Positions 8,684-18,200 of a stretch of DNA of 64,000 bases are shown piece by piece. The position numbers and the translations under genes were made by a program. Where the stretch lies: contig CAIJFI010000017.1 in the NCBI GenBank assembly GCA_903819975.1, positions 124,001 to 188,000 on the forward strand, written 5' to 3'. Positions within the stretch are counted from its first letter, which is position 1. Every line of letters starts with the position of its first letter. Below the pieces are notes generated by a model. The model had not been told where the DNA came from, made no database searches, and saw nothing but the letters and a program-made list of their open reading frames with translations. This DNA comes from an uncultured Bacteroidota bacterium (lineage in GTDB: Bacteria > Bacteroidota > Bacteroidia > Chitinophagales > Chitinophagaceae).

Positions 8684-10024
8684 TTATAATTCTTTTACAG
8701 ACTCTTTAAATTGACGACCTCTGTCTTCATAGTTTTTAAACAAATCAAAACTTGCACATGCAGGGCTTAATAACACAACATCTCCTTTTTCAGCTAATTT
8801 GAAAGATTCTGTAACAGCTTTTTTAGCGCTATCGGCTTCCACAATTACTGGAACGATATCTTTGAAAAATTCTACAATTTTTTTATTGTCTGTACCCATG
8901 CAAATAATAGCTTTTACTTTTTCTTTAACCAACTCCGCAATTAAAGAATAGTCGTTGCCTTTATCTACGCCACCAATTACTAAAACTGTCGGCTTTTGCA
9001 TACTTTCTAATGCATACCATGTGCTATTCACATTAGTTGCTTTGCTATCATTTATAAAATCAACACCACGAACAGTAGCAACAAATTCCATTCTATGCTC
9101 TAGATTGTGAAAATTGCTTACCGCTTCACGGATTTTTTCTTTTCTAATTCCTAATGTGGTTGCAGCAATGCTTGCAGCCATAGTGTTATAGGCATTATGC
9201 TTTCCTTTTAAAGCGAAATCATAAATGCTCATGGTTACACGTTCTTCTTGGATTTTTAACATCATTTGGTCGTTTTTGATGTAGCCTCCTTTTTTTACTT
9301 CTTGTTTCATAGAGAATGGTAGTGGGTTAGTATTATAGGTTAGTAGTTCTAAATGTTTTACGATAATTTCATCATCAATACAATAAATGAAACAGTCGCT
9401 TTCGGTTTGATTTTCAATGATTCTAAATTTGCTCTTCACGTATCTTTCAAATTCATAATTATATCTGTCTAAATGATCCTCTGTGATATTTAATAAAACA
9501 GCAATGTCTGGACGGAAATACTTTATATCATCTAATTGAAAAGAGCTCACTTCAATTACATACAAGGATTTTGGATCTTGCGCAATTTGTCTTGCGAAAG
9601 AGAAACCAATATTGCCAACCATCGCTGCATCTTTTTCAGCAACTTGACAAATATGAAATAATAAAGAAGTAGTAGTAGTTTTACCATTGCTACCTGTAAT
9701 AGCAGCAATTTTCGCATTCCCTTTATAACGATATCCAAATTCAATTTCACTAATCACCGGAATGCCTTTTGCACGAATTGCTTTTACCAATTCATTTTTT
9801 TCAGGAATACCAGGACTTTTCATCACTTCGTCTGCTTCTAAAATTCTTTCAACATTATGTGAGCCAGATTCAAATTGGATATTATTATCTTCCAATTCCT
9901 TTTGATAGTTTGGCTTAATAGCACTTGCATCAGACACAAATACATCGTACCCCTTTTGCTTAGCTAATAAGGCAGTCCCTATTCCACTTTCGCCCGCACC
10001 TAATATGACTATTTTCTTTGCCAA
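8684..10024 (-). CDS. murD: UDP-MurNAc-L-alanine--D-glutamate ligase (TTG start)
   Basis: Cytoplasmic Mur ligase that adds D-Glu to UDP-MurNAc-L-Ala. The N-terminal Rossmann motif VILGAGESG, the ATP loop ITGSNGKTTTT and the FINDSKATN motif are all present; 446 aa is typical. The start codon is TTG at 10024, three bases after the mraY stop. No in-frame ATG could yield the nucleotide-binding motif, so TTG is well supported. It sits in the order mraY, murD, ftsW. Confidence 0.97.
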   Translation of the reverse strand: MAKKIVILGAGESGIGTALLAKQKGYDVFVSDASAIKPNYQKELEDNNIQFESGSHNVERILEADEVMKSPGIPEKNELVKAIRAKGIPVISEIEFGYRYKGNAKIAAITGSNGKTTTTSLLFHICQVAEKDAAMVGNIGFSFARQIAQDPKSLYVIEVSSFQLDDIKYFRPDIAVLLNITEDHLDRYNYEFERYVKSKFRIIENQTESDCFIYCIDDEIIVKHLELLTYNTNPLPFSMKQEVKKGGYIKNDQMMLKIQEERVTMSIYDFALKGKHNAYNTMAASIAATTLGIRKEKIREAVSNFHNLEHRMEFVATVRGVDFINDSKATNVNSTWYALESMQKPTVLVIGGVDKGNDYSLIAELVKEKVKAIICMGTDNKKIVEFFKDIVPVIVEADSAKKAVTESFKLAEKGDVVLLSPACASFDLFKNYEDRGRQFKESVKEL

Positions 10025-10027
10025 GGT

Positions 10028-11344
10028 TTATCGAGTTTTAAGGGTTAAAATAGATGCAACAACTAATAAAATGGTAATGATCCAAAAACGAACAGCAATT
10101 TTACTTTCGTGAAATCCTTTCTTTTGATAATGATGATGCAAAGGGCTCATTAAGAAAATACGACGACCTTCGCCATATTTCTTTTTAGTGTACTTAAAAT
10201 AACTTACTTGCATAATCACACTTAAGTTTTCAACTAAGAAAACACCGCAAAATATTGGAATCAATAATTCTTTTCTAACTATAATAGCTAATGAAGCAAT
10301 GATGCCACCTAAGGCCAAACTTCCTGTATCTCCCATGAAAACCTGCGCTGGATATGCGTTGTACCATAAAAACCCAATACAACCTCCAACAAAAGCTCCC
10401 ACAAAAATGGATAACTCACCCAAATTAGGGATGTACATTACATTTAAATAATCTGCAAATACATAGTTACCACTTACATAAACAAATATGCCTAGGGCAG
10501 CTCCAATTATTGCGCTTACTCCAGCTGCTAAACCATCCAAACCATCGGTAATGTTTGCACCATTTGAAACCGCAGTGATAATAAATGTCACAACAAGTAT
10601 ATAAACTATCCATGTATATTTTTCTGCACCAGGTCCTATCCAGCTAACTAATTTAGAGTAGTTAAACTCATGATTTTTAACAAACGGAATAGTAGTGATT
10701 GGCGTTTTAACCTTAACAAATCTTCTTTCTACACCATTCACATTTCTCACAACTATATCTGCACCCTTTGCAATATGTTCTCCTTTTTGCAAATTAGCTG
10801 TTACTGCAGTATCGGCAACTATTTCTCTTTCTACTGTTACAGCATTGCTAAAATATAAAGTCACTCCAATAATAATTCCCAATCCAACCTGCCCGATAAT
10901 TTTTGAAATGCCAGCTAACCCATCGCTATTTTGCTTTTTATAATTCTCTCCTTTGTTTTGCGCTTCCTTACGTGCACGAATTTTAAAATAGTCGTCTAAG
11001 AAACCAATTACGCCCAACCATACCGTACACAAAATCATCAAACGGATATATACCTTATCTAAATTTGCAAATAACAATGTTGGAATTAAAACACTCATCA
11101 AAATAATAATACCGCCCATTGTTGGTGTTCCTTTCTTTTGTTGTTCACCTGCTAATCCTAATTCTCTTACCGTTTCCCCAATTTGTTTTTTCTGTAAAAA
11201 CAGAATCATTTTTTTACCAAACACCGTTGCAATAAACAAGGACAATAAGATTGCCATTGCAATACGCGATGTTAAGAATTGGAACACTCCTAAACCAGGT
11301 ATGCTAAAATGTTTGTCTAAAAATGAAAATAATTGGTATAGCAT
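10028..11344 (-). CDS. mraY: Phospho-MurNAc-pentapeptide transferase MraY, with a periplasmic insertion
   Basis: Polytopic enzyme that transfers phospho-MurNAc-pentapeptide to undecaprenyl phosphate, forming lipid I. Signatures include KKGTPTMGG (70-78), the catalytic GFLDDYFK (114-121), [12 protein letters not shown] (264-275), [11 protein letters not shown] and [11 protein letters not shown]. At 438 aa it is about 80 longer than E. coli MraY. Much of the excess is a hydrophilic insertion at about residues 169-230, between two membrane segments. Similar insertions occur in other Bacteroidota MraY proteins as far as I recall. Position between murE and murD is canonical. Confidence 0.97.
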   Translation of the reverse strand: MLYQLFSFLDKHFSIPGLGVFQFLTSRIAMAILLSLFIATVFGKKMILFLQKKQIGETVRELGLAGEQQKKGTPTMGGIIILMSVLIPTLLFANLDKVYIRLMILCTVWLGVIGFLDDYFKIRARKEAQNKGENYKKQNSDGLAGISKIIGQVGLGIIIGVTLYFSNAVTVEREIVADTAVTANLQKGEHIAKGADIVVRNVNGVERRFVKVKTPITTIPFVKNHEFNYSKLVSWIGPGAEKYTWIVYILVVTFIITAVSNGANITDGLDGLAAGVSAIIGAALGIFVYVSGNYVFADYLNVMYIPNLGELSIFVGAFVGGCIGFLWYNAYPAQVFMGDTGSLALGGIIASLAIIVRKELLIPIFCGVFLVENLSVIMQVSYFKYTKKKYGEGRRIFLMSPLHHHYQKKGFHESKIAVRFWIITILLVVASILTLKTR

Positions 11345-11348
11345 GGGA

Positions 11349-12812
11349 TTATTTTTCTAATTCTTTAAATAGGTTTTGCAATTGCTCCTTATCATCAAAA
11401 TGTGTTTTCACACCTTTTATATCCTGATATTTTTCATGACCCTTGCCCGCTACCAAAATAATATCACCTGGTTTTGCAAAACTGATGGCAGCTTTGATCG
11501 CTTCTCTTCTGTCTACAATTTTGATATATTTTCTTTTTGCCGCACTTGTTAGTCCTTGTTCCATATCATTTAAAATGTCATTTGGATCCTCTGAACGTGG
11601 ATTATCGCTTGTTAAAAATACTTTCGTACTTAAATCACAAGCAACCTGCGCCATAATAGGACGTTTTGTTTTATCTCTATCTCCGCCGCATCCAACAACA
11701 GTAATCACATCTTCACCACCCTTTCTTAATTTGGCAATTGTTTCTAATACATTTTCTAATGCATCTGGCGTATGCGCGTAGTCAACAATGCCAATAATAT
11801 TTGTGGCGCTTATTGTATATTCAAATCTGCCTTCTGCCCCCGTTAATGCACTTAACGTAATTAATACTTTTTCAGAAGGCTCACCAAGTTGAATGGCAAT
11901 GCCATATACTGCCAAGAAATTATATGCATTAAAAGTTCCAATTAATCGGCAATGCACTTCCACATCATTTACCAACATTACCAATCCTGTTAATTGATTT
12001 TCTAAAATCTTCCCTTTATAATTGGCAGGCGCATGTAAAGCATAAGTTAATTTCTTAGCCTTTGTATCTAGTAACATATTGGCACCATTCTTATCGTCCA
12101 AGTTAGATAATGCAAATGCTGTAGAAGGCAAATGATCAAAAAACGCTTTTTTAACTTCTAGATATGCTTCAAAGGTTTGGTGGTAATCCAAATGATCATG
12201 TGTGATATTGGTAAATGCACCTCCCACAAATTGCAAGCCTGTAATACGATGCTGATGAATTGCATGACTACTACACTCCATAAACACATGCGTACACTCA
12301 GCTTCAGCCATTTGATTCAATAATGAGTTTAATTGAATTGCATCTGGTGTAGTATGTGTTGAAGGAATAATTGTTTCTCCAATTTGGTTTTGAACTGTAC
12401 TCACCAACCCGCATTTATAACCTAATTCAGAAAATAATTTAAACAGTAAAGTTGCTACTGTTGTTTTTCCATTTGTACCAGTTACACCAACTAATTTTAG
12501 TTTAGTAGATGGTTGGTTGTAAAACTGATGCGCCATGATTGCTACAGCCACCTGTGCATTTTCCACAACCAAGTATGTAACAGTATTATTAATATTATCC
12601 GGCAATTGCTCACAAACAATTACGGTAGCTCCTTTTTCAATAGCAGTTTGAATGTATGCATGACCGTCTACCTGCACGCCTCTTATTGCAACAAAAACAC
12701 AATTTGCTGTCACTTTTCTTGAATCAATCTGAATATCGTTTACTTGCAATTGAGTAGCACCAACAACTTCTCTAAGTGACACTCCAAATAATATAGATTG
12801 TAAGTCTTTCAT
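11349..12812 (-). CDS. murE: UDP-MurNAc-tripeptide synthetase MurE (meso-diaminopimelate type)
   Basis: Cytoplasmic ligase that adds the third stem-peptide residue. The ATP loop TGTNGKTT is at 111-118, and the carbamylated-Lys region follows. The specificity motif DNPR at 403-406 is the one found in meso-diaminopimelate-adding enzymes (lysine-adding enzymes carry other residues), so the murein is predicted to be DAP type. Length 487 aa is standard. Its start overlaps the ftsI stop as TAATG. Confidence 0.97.
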   Translation of the reverse strand: MKDLQSILFGVSLREVVGATQLQVNDIQIDSRKVTANCVFVAIRGVQVDGHAYIQTAIEKGATVIVCEQLPDNINNTVTYLVVENAQVAVAIMAHQFYNQPSTKLKLVGVTGTNGKTTVATLLFKLFSELGYKCGLVSTVQNQIGETIIPSTHTTPDAIQLNSLLNQMAEAECTHVFMECSSHAIHQHRITGLQFVGGAFTNITHDHLDYHQTFEAYLEVKKAFFDHLPSTAFALSNLDDKNGANMLLDTKAKKLTYALHAPANYKGKILENQLTGLVMLVNDVEVHCRLIGTFNAYNFLAVYGIAIQLGEPSEKVLITLSALTGAEGRFEYTISATNIIGIVDYAHTPDALENVLETIAKLRKGGEDVITVVGCGGDRDKTKRPIMAQVACDLSTKVFLTSDNPRSEDPNDILNDMEQGLTSAAKRKYIKIVDRREAIKAAISFAKPGDIILVAGKGHEKYQDIKGVKTHFDDKEQLQNLFKELEK

Positions 12813-14920
12813 TAGTTTAATTGGATTTGAATTTGTTGCCCCCTCGCAATTAATTGACCTTGTGCAATGCTTTGACTTACAACTTTACCCTTACCAGTGC
12901 ATCTCACTAGTAAACCTTTCTTTTCACAAAGCCATATAGCGTCCTGTAATTTCATGCCAACAATATTTGGCATAGTCGTATCAGAAATAACTTGTGGAGT
13001 TGCCTTCATGTTGGATCCTGCACCTTGCACCTGTATCCAATCGTTATTTAAAGTCGAATCTCTAAAAGGAATTGGGATATTTTTTACAATTGATTTAAAT
13101 GAACTTTTAGGCAAAGCATAATTAAATAATTGACTATCTTTTAAATGAAAGCTAGTAGCCACTTCCATTCTATTTTGAATATATGTTGAGTATAATCTGT
13201 CTGCAATTTCTTTCCAAACCGGACCAGCTACTGATGCTCCAAAGTGATTAGCAGCATGTGGATGATTGATTATGATTACAGCAATAGTATACTGTGGATT
13301 CTCTGCTGGGAAATAACCAACAAAAGAAGACTGAAATACAGATTCAGAATAACCTTTTGTACCATTTGCTACTAAAGCAGTTCCTGTTTTACCAGCTACT
13401 TTATACAAACTGTTTGCAAATAATTTTTTACCAGTACCATTCGTACAAACACCTTCCAATGCAGTATGCAAAGCGTTGATTGTATTAGGTGACGCAACAG
13501 CCCAAGAGTATGCTTTTGGTCCAATTGACTTAATAACTTTACCCTCCTCCTTAATAGCATTAACTAAGTATGGGCGCATCATAATACCATTGTTTGCAAT
13601 GCTATTGTATAATGTTAATGTTTGTATAGGAGCAATTGCAACAGCATATCCAAAGCCCATCCAAGGAAGCGTAGTTGCTGCCCAAACTTTATCTCCTGGT
13701 CTTGTAATTTGTGGTCTACCTTCCCCTTGTAAATCAATACCCGAAGTTGAATCCAATCTTAATTTAGAAAGTTGCTTATAATAAACTTGAGGATTAGGAA
13801 CAAAATGCCCAACTGCCAACTTTGCCATTCCCACATTAGAGCTCTCTTCAAAAGCATGTAATACTGTTGTTTCATGCATACCATGTTGCTCTGCATCTTT
13901 AACAGGTCTGCCACCATAACTCCAAGTACCGCCTTCTAAGTTTATTTTGTCATCTAATTTTACTCCTTGCTCCAAAGCAGTTAATAAAGTAACTAATTTA
14001 AATGTAGAGCCTGGCTCGGTAACTCTTGTTGAATAGTTTAAGTCCTCTGCATATTTACCTTCACCCACTTTGCCTAAATTGGCAATAGCTTTAATTTTTC
14101 CTGTCTTTACTTCCATCACCATAGCAACACCTGTTTGCGCCGCATTCTCAATCATCATTTTCATCAACGCCTTCTCGGTAACCTGTTGAATAAATACATC
14201 TATATTGCTAACAATATCTTTACCGGTTTCGGGAGACACCACAAATTCACCTTCCTGTACTGGAACCGTTACTCCGCCAGCAATAGCTCTTACTAATTGT
14301 CTTCCATTTTGCCCACCTAATACGGTGTCATAAGAACTTTCTAAACCAACTTTATTTTCATCTCTAGCTAAACCAATAGTACGGTATCCAATATTTTCAT
14401 ATGGATTTAATCTTGTGTTTTTCTCAATTGCAATCATCCCACTTGTATATCTACCAAGTTTAAATAATGGAAATTTGGAAATAGTAAGATATTGTCTGTA
14501 ATCGATTTTCTTTTTTAATTCGTGATTCCCCTCGTTTGCCTCATAGGCCTTAGTTAACTCCTCTTTATATTGTTGAGGTGTTTTGTCTTTAAACAAATAA
14601 GATAAAGAATCACAAAGTGTGTCTATTTTCTCTCTAAATAATTTTCCGTTCTTCTCGTGCAATGGAGCTACTCTAAAGTCAATTAAGATATCAAATCTTG
14701 GCATGTTAGTGCTTAACATTTGACCATCCTCACTATAAATAGTTCCACGCTCGGCAGGAATTGAAATGATTCTTTGGTGCAAGCTATCACTTAAGCCTCT
14801 CCAGTAAGAACCTTGAATTTGTTGGATATAAAACGCTTTGCCTAAAATTGCAATGCATATAGCAACTACAATTAAATAGCTCAAGTAAACCCTCCACAAT
14901 ATGTCGCGTTTTACATCCAT
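12812..14920 (-). CDS. ftsI: Septal transpeptidase FtsI (class B PBP) with a C-terminal PASTA domain
   Basis: Inner-membrane D,D-transpeptidase that cross-links septal murein and pairs with FtsW. One membrane segment covers about residues 11-30. A PBP dimerisation domain follows from about 50, with the typical AERGTIY motif. The transpeptidase domain has all catalytic motifs: STFK at 305-308, SSN at 360-362 and KTGT at 511-514. One PASTA domain fills about 645-702 (MPNIVGMKLQDA...). A PASTA domain on FtsI is absent in E. coli but known in Bacteroidota and Gram-positives. Stop and start codons overlap with murE and with the ftsL-like gene. Confidence 0.96.
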   Translation of the reverse strand: MDVKRDILWRVYLSYLIVVAICIAILGKAFYIQQIQGSYWRGLSDSLHQRIISIPAERGTIYSEDGQMLSTNMPRFDILIDFRVAPLHEKNGKLFREKIDTLCDSLSYLFKDKTPQQYKEELTKAYEANEGNHELKKKIDYRQYLTISKFPLFKLGRYTSGMIAIEKNTRLNPYENIGYRTIGLARDENKVGLESSYDTVLGGQNGRQLVRAIAGGVTVPVQEGEFVVSPETGKDIVSNIDVFIQQVTEKALMKMMIENAAQTGVAMVMEVKTGKIKAIANLGKVGEGKYAEDLNYSTRVTEPGSTFKLVTLLTALEQGVKLDDKINLEGGTWSYGGRPVKDAEQHGMHETTVLHAFEESSNVGMAKLAVGHFVPNPQVYYKQLSKLRLDSTSGIDLQGEGRPQITRPGDKVWAATTLPWMGFGYAVAIAPIQTLTLYNSIANNGIMMRPYLVNAIKEEGKVIKSIGPKAYSWAVASPNTINALHTALEGVCTNGTGKKLFANSLYKVAGKTGTALVANGTKGYSESVFQSSFVGYFPAENPQYTIAVIIINHPHAANHFGASVAGPVWKEIADRLYSTYIQNRMEVATSFHLKDSQLFNYALPKSSFKSIVKNIPIPFRDSTLNNDWIQVQGAGSNMKATPQVISDTTMPNIVGMKLQDAIWLCEKKGLLVRCTGKGKVVSQSIAQGQLIARGQQIQIQLN

Positions 14921-15270
14921 TAGTTTGTAGAGGTTTGAGAATTAATAATTTTCTTTTCTATAGGAATACGAATTGGCATTTCTTTAGCAACACCTAAACC
15001 ATAAGGCTCCATTGATTTTTCAATTTCTAATGCACGGCTACGACGCATTAGTTCGGCTTTTAACGTTTTGTATTCGAACTGTAATTCCTTAATTTGTTTC
15101 TGAGATGTATTAATTTGTCTAACCGTTTTGTCGGCAAGATGCCCGTTCGCTATATAGAGTATAGCGATGAAAGCCAGGAACAGGAAGAATGGAATGTTCA
15201 TGACAATCCACTGGTAGTTAAGAATGCTTTTAAGAGCATTCTTAGGGGCTTGTTTTTCGGGTACGGACAT
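14920..15270 (-). CDS. ftsL: FtsL-like divisome protein
   Basis: Small bitopic protein of 116 aa. A cytoplasmic N-terminus of ~24 residues is followed by a membrane helix (WIVMNIPFFLFLAFIAILYIA, about 21-41). A coiled coil rich in heptad Leu/Ile follows (QKQIKELQFEYKTLKAEL). FtsL proteins are very divergent, so the assignment rests on size, topology and its place between rsmH and ftsI, where ftsL lies in most dcw clusters. It would bridge FtsQ to FtsW/FtsI. It overlaps ftsI by one base. Confidence 0.85.
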   Translation of the reverse strand: MSVPEKQAPKNALKSILNYQWIVMNIPFFLFLAFIAILYIANGHLADKTVRQINTSQKQIKELQFEYKTLKAELMRRSRALEIEKSMEPYGLGVAKEMPIRIPIEKKIINSQTSTN

Positions 15271-15275
15271 ACGGT

Positions 15276-16205
15276 TTATAATCTTTCGGCAGCACGCAGT
15301 TTTGCGCTTCTGCTTCGATTGTTTTCTTTCATCTCTTTTTCAGAAGCCACTACAGGTTTTTTTGTAATGATCTTCCAAATCACTTCTCTAGGGTTGGAGA
15401 GAAATGGGTTTGTTTTGTTTTCTTCTTCGGGTGCAACTTTAAAAGCATTCTTTACAATTCTGTCTTCAATTGAATGGAAAGTAATTACAACAGCACGACC
15501 ACCCGGCTTGATAACCATTGGTAATTGTGCAAGAAATTCTTTCAATACTTCCATCTCCTCATTTACAACAATTCGAATGGCTTGAAAAACTTGCGCCCAA
15601 TATTTATTAGGATTTCCTTTTACTACAGCTGCAATTAGTGTTTTAAAATCCTGTACCGTGTTTAGTTTTACATGTTTGCGATTATCAACAATATGTTTTG
15701 CTAAAGTTTTCGAGTTCGTCACTTCGCCATACTGTTCAAACATTTTGTGTAATTCTGTTTCACTAAAAGTTTCTATCACCTGCGCAGCGGTTTTATCTTG
15801 GCGTTGATCCATTCTCATATCAAATGGTCCATCAAACCTTGTCGAAAAACCTCTCGAACCTTCGTCAAACTGATGACTGCTAACACCTAAGTCAGCCAGC
15901 ACTCCGTCTACTTGGTCAATTTTGTGCAATCTTAAAAACCTTTGCAGGTACCTGAAATTTTCTGGTACAAATAAAACTCTGTCATCATTTGGTAAGTTAT
16001 TCTTAGCATCCGCATCCTGATCAAAAGCAATTAAGCGACCCGAAGGTCCTAGCTTTGATAAAATGCCACGGCTATGTCCACCTCCACCAAATGTTGCATC
16101 TACATATACGCCGTTAGGTTGTATATTAAGGTGCTCCATTGTTTCGTGAAATAATACAGGTACATGATAATCGGATTGAGGAATGTTGGATGTAGGGTTG
16201 GTCAT
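15276..16205 (-). CDS. rsmH: 16S rRNA (cytosine1402-N4)-methyltransferase
   Basis: SAM-dependent methyltransferase acting on 16S rRNA C1402 (formerly mraW). The HVPVLFHETMEHL start, the SAM motif DATFGGGGHSRGIL, the DGVLADLGVSSHQFD motif and the terminal RSRSAKLRAAERL are diagnostic. Length 309 aa is typical. It is 9 bases from mraZ and 5 bases from ftsL, so it is in the same operon. Confidence 0.98.
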   Translation of the reverse strand: MTNPTSNIPQSDYHVPVLFHETMEHLNIQPNGVYVDATFGGGGHSRGILSKLGPSGRLIAFDQDADAKNNLPNDDRVLFVPENFRYLQRFLRLHKIDQVDGVLADLGVSSHQFDEGSRGFSTRFDGPFDMRMDQRQDKTAAQVIETFSETELHKMFEQYGEVTNSKTLAKHIVDNRKHVKLNTVQDFKTLIAAVVKGNPNKYWAQVFQAIRIVVNEEMEVLKEFLAQLPMVIKPGGRAVVITFHSIEDRIVKNAFKVAPEEENKTNPFLSNPREVIWKIITKKPVVASEKEMKENNRSRSAKLRAAERL

Positions 16206-16214
16206 CGCTTTTCC

Positions 16215-16673
16215 TTAATCTTTTTTATTAATGCCTGACATTACTTCTTGCGCCAGATTACTAAATTCATCTGCAGAGAAATCCTCAAAGAGCTGTTTAT
16301 AAGTACTTGCATCCCAGATCTCAAAGCGATCTAATGCCGCAGCTAACACAATTTCTTTACCAGGTAAAGCAAACTCTCTTAAAGTTGGAGGTAATAATAA
16401 ACGGCCTGCGCTATCCATTTCTACCTCGGTTGCTCCACCCAAAAATTGACGTCTAAACTGACGCACTTTAGGATCAAAGTCATTCAATTGGCTAATCTTA
16501 TCTAATATCTTCTGCCAGCTATTAATCGGATAAAGTGTCAAACACTTCTCAAACCCTCTACTTACAATAAAACGAGTCTCCCCTTCCGCAAGCTGTTTTT
16601 TCAAACTGCCTGGAACCAGGAAACGCCCTTTAGCGTCTATAGTTGATTGATATTCTCCGTGAAAGCCTGTCAT
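16215..16673 (-). CDS. mraZ: Transcriptional regulator MraZ
   Basis: DNA-binding regulator with two tandem SpoVT/AbrB-like half-domains, the first starting with the motif YQSTIDAKGRFLVPG and the second with VEMDSAGRLLLPP; 152 aa is typical. MraZ proteins bind short repeats upstream of their own gene and repress the dcw cluster. A matching array of four boxes lies 26-61 bases upstream (16699-16734). It is the first gene of the cluster and divergent from queA. Confidence 0.98.
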   Translation of the reverse strand: MTGFHGEYQSTIDAKGRFLVPGSLKKQLAEGETRFIVSRGFEKCLTLYPINSWQKILDKISQLNDFDPKVRQFRRQFLGGATEVEMDSAGRLLLPPTLREFALPGKEIVLAAALDRFEIWDASTYKQLFEDFSADEFSNLAQEVMSGINKKD

Positions 16674-16698
16674 TGTTAATAATTAGAGTGATTTTTAC

Positions 16699-16734
16699 CA
16701 CTTGTTCACACAAAATAACACTTTTTACCACTTT
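16699..16734 (-). promoter_or_regulatory. Candidate MraZ operator: four boxes at 10-bp spacing
   Basis: On the minus strand the hexamers AAAGTG (16734-16729), AAAGTG (16724-16719), TTTGTG (16714-16709) and CAAGTG (16704-16699) start exactly 10 bp apart, each followed by G or T. This fits the Mollicutes MraZ site AAAGTG[T/G]N3, and the 10-bp period also seen for the E. coli TGGGN repeats. A degenerate -7-like element, TCATTTTG (16748-16741), lies just upstream, which would place the boxes at the transcription start. Confidence 0.75.
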
Positions 16735-16913
16735 TAAAGGCAAAATGACCCCTTGTAGTTTTCCACAAGTAATAAACCGGCCTAATAATCAATACAGCAA
16801 AGGCTTTGCACCAGTTTTGGGATATTTTAAAGGATTTGGAGTGTTAAAAGCTGTGGAAAACCCCATTTTAAAGGTTTATAACTCGTGAATTAGGCTATAA
16901 AACAGGTCGAATG

Positions 16914-16921
16914 TACCTTTG
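16914..16921 (+). promoter_or_regulatory. -7 promoter element of queA (predicted leaderless)
   Basis: TACCTTTG matches TAnnTTTG exactly and is followed by TCCC and then the ATG at 16926. Transcription would begin at or within a base or two of the start codon. An upstream in-frame ATG at 16911 precedes the element and so should not be in the mRNA. Confidence 0.65.
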
Positions 16922-16925
16922 TCCC

Positions 16926-18200
16926 ATGTTTATCAAACCAAAACTGGCCATCCAGGACTTTGACTATCTCCTTCCAGATGAAAAAATTGCCTATACACCG
17001 GCAGCCAACAGAGCAGATAGTAAACTACTAGTTTGGGACCAAGCCATTATTGCAGAAAGTAAATACGCATCAATTGCTGAATTTATTCCTAGTAACGCAA
17101 CGCTTCTTTTTAATAATAGTAAAGTAATTGCAGCAAGAATATTGTTTGATAAAATCAATATAGAAAATCAAGATGCATTAAAATCTAGTAGCACTATAGA
17201 AATATTTTGCTTAGAACCAACTGAAAAATATACCCCCATAGTACTTGCTATGCAAGCAACACAAAAAGTAGAATGGAATTGTTTAGTGGGTGGTGCAAAA
17301 AAATGGAAGGAAGATATTTTGACAAAAAAAGTACAGATAAATAATGAAGCAATTTTATTTACTGCAAAGAAAATAAAAAATGAGGAAGGAAAATTTGTAA
17401 TTGAATTTTCTTGGGATCATGCAAGTTTAACTTTCTCTGAAATACTAAATGCTATTGGAAATATTCCTCTACCACCTTATATACAAAGGAAAGCAAGCGA
17501 GGAAGACAAGGACAGGTATCAGACAACTTATGCAATAGAAGAAGGATCGGTAGCTGCTCCTACTGCTGGCTTACATTTTAGCAAAGCCGTTTTTGAAACA
17601 CTTAGTAATAAAAATATTAATCAAAAATATTTGACACTGCATGTTGGCGCGGGTACTTTTATGCCAGTAAAGTCGGATACGATTGATGCGCATAATATGC
17701 ATGCTGAATTTATTGAAGTTGACAATTCGTTAATTCAATTTTTTGCAAATAATAATAGCCCTATCATTGCAGTAGGTACAACAAGTTTACGTTCTATTGA
17801 ATCCACTTACTGGATGGGCGTAAAAATATTTTTGTATAAAAATAAGTTTGGCAATAACATAAGCAATAGTGATTTGCATTTAGGCCAATGGGAGGCATAC
17901 GAATTAGCTTCACAAAATGTATCAGTTACTGATGCGATGAACGCCTTGTTAAATTGGTTGAAAGAAAACAATTGTAATAAACTAATTGCCAAAACACAAT
18001 TAATGGTTACACCAGGATATACTTTTAAAATTTGCGACGCACTTATAACCAATTTTCATCAGCCTAAGTCCACATTACTTCTTATTATAGCCGCTATTAC
18101 TGGGGAAAAATGGAAGACAGTTTACCAACATGCTTTAGAAAATGATTATCGTTTTTTAAGTTACGGAGACGGGTCCTTATTTTGGATTCACAACAGGTAA
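16926..18200 (+). CDS. queA: S-adenosylmethionine:tRNA ribosyltransferase-isomerase
   Basis: Converts preQ1 in tRNA to epoxyqueuosine by transferring the ribosyl group of SAM. Family motifs include DYLLPDEKIAYTPA near the start, SVAAPTAGLHF in the middle, LHVGAGTFMPV, and a terminal ITNFHQPKSTLLLI. From the ATG at 16926 it has 424 aa, somewhat longer than the 340-360 of E. coli QueA. The shorter start is preferred because the -7 element TACCTTTG lies between the two candidate ATGs. Its last 24 bases overlap the end of the convergent histidine kinase gene. Confidence 0.93.
   Translation: MFIKPKLAIQDFDYLLPDEKIAYTPAANRADSKLLVWDQAIIAESKYASIAEFIPSNATLLFNNSKVIAARILFDKINIENQDALKSSSTIEIFCLEPTEKYTPIVLAMQATQKVEWNCLVGGAKKWKEDILTKKVQINNEAILFTAKKIKNEEGKFVIEFSWDHASLTFSEILNAIGNIPLPPYIQRKASEEDKDRYQTTYAIEEGSVAAPTAGLHFSKAVFETLSNKNINQKYLTLHVGAGTFMPVKSDTIDAHNMHAEFIEVDNSLIQFFANNNSPIIAVGTTSLRSIESTYWMGVKIFLYKNKFGNNISNSDLHLGQWEAYELASQNVSVTDAMNALLNWLKENNCNKLIAKTQLMVTPGYTFKICDALITNFHQPKSTLLLIIAAITGEKWKTVYQHALENDYRFLSYGDGSLFWIHNR

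Noticed and set aside
16797..16809. GCAAAGGCTTTGC palindrome between mraZ and queA
   Set aside because: It is a single short palindrome with no partner copy, and cannot form an RNA hairpin because the loop would be one base.
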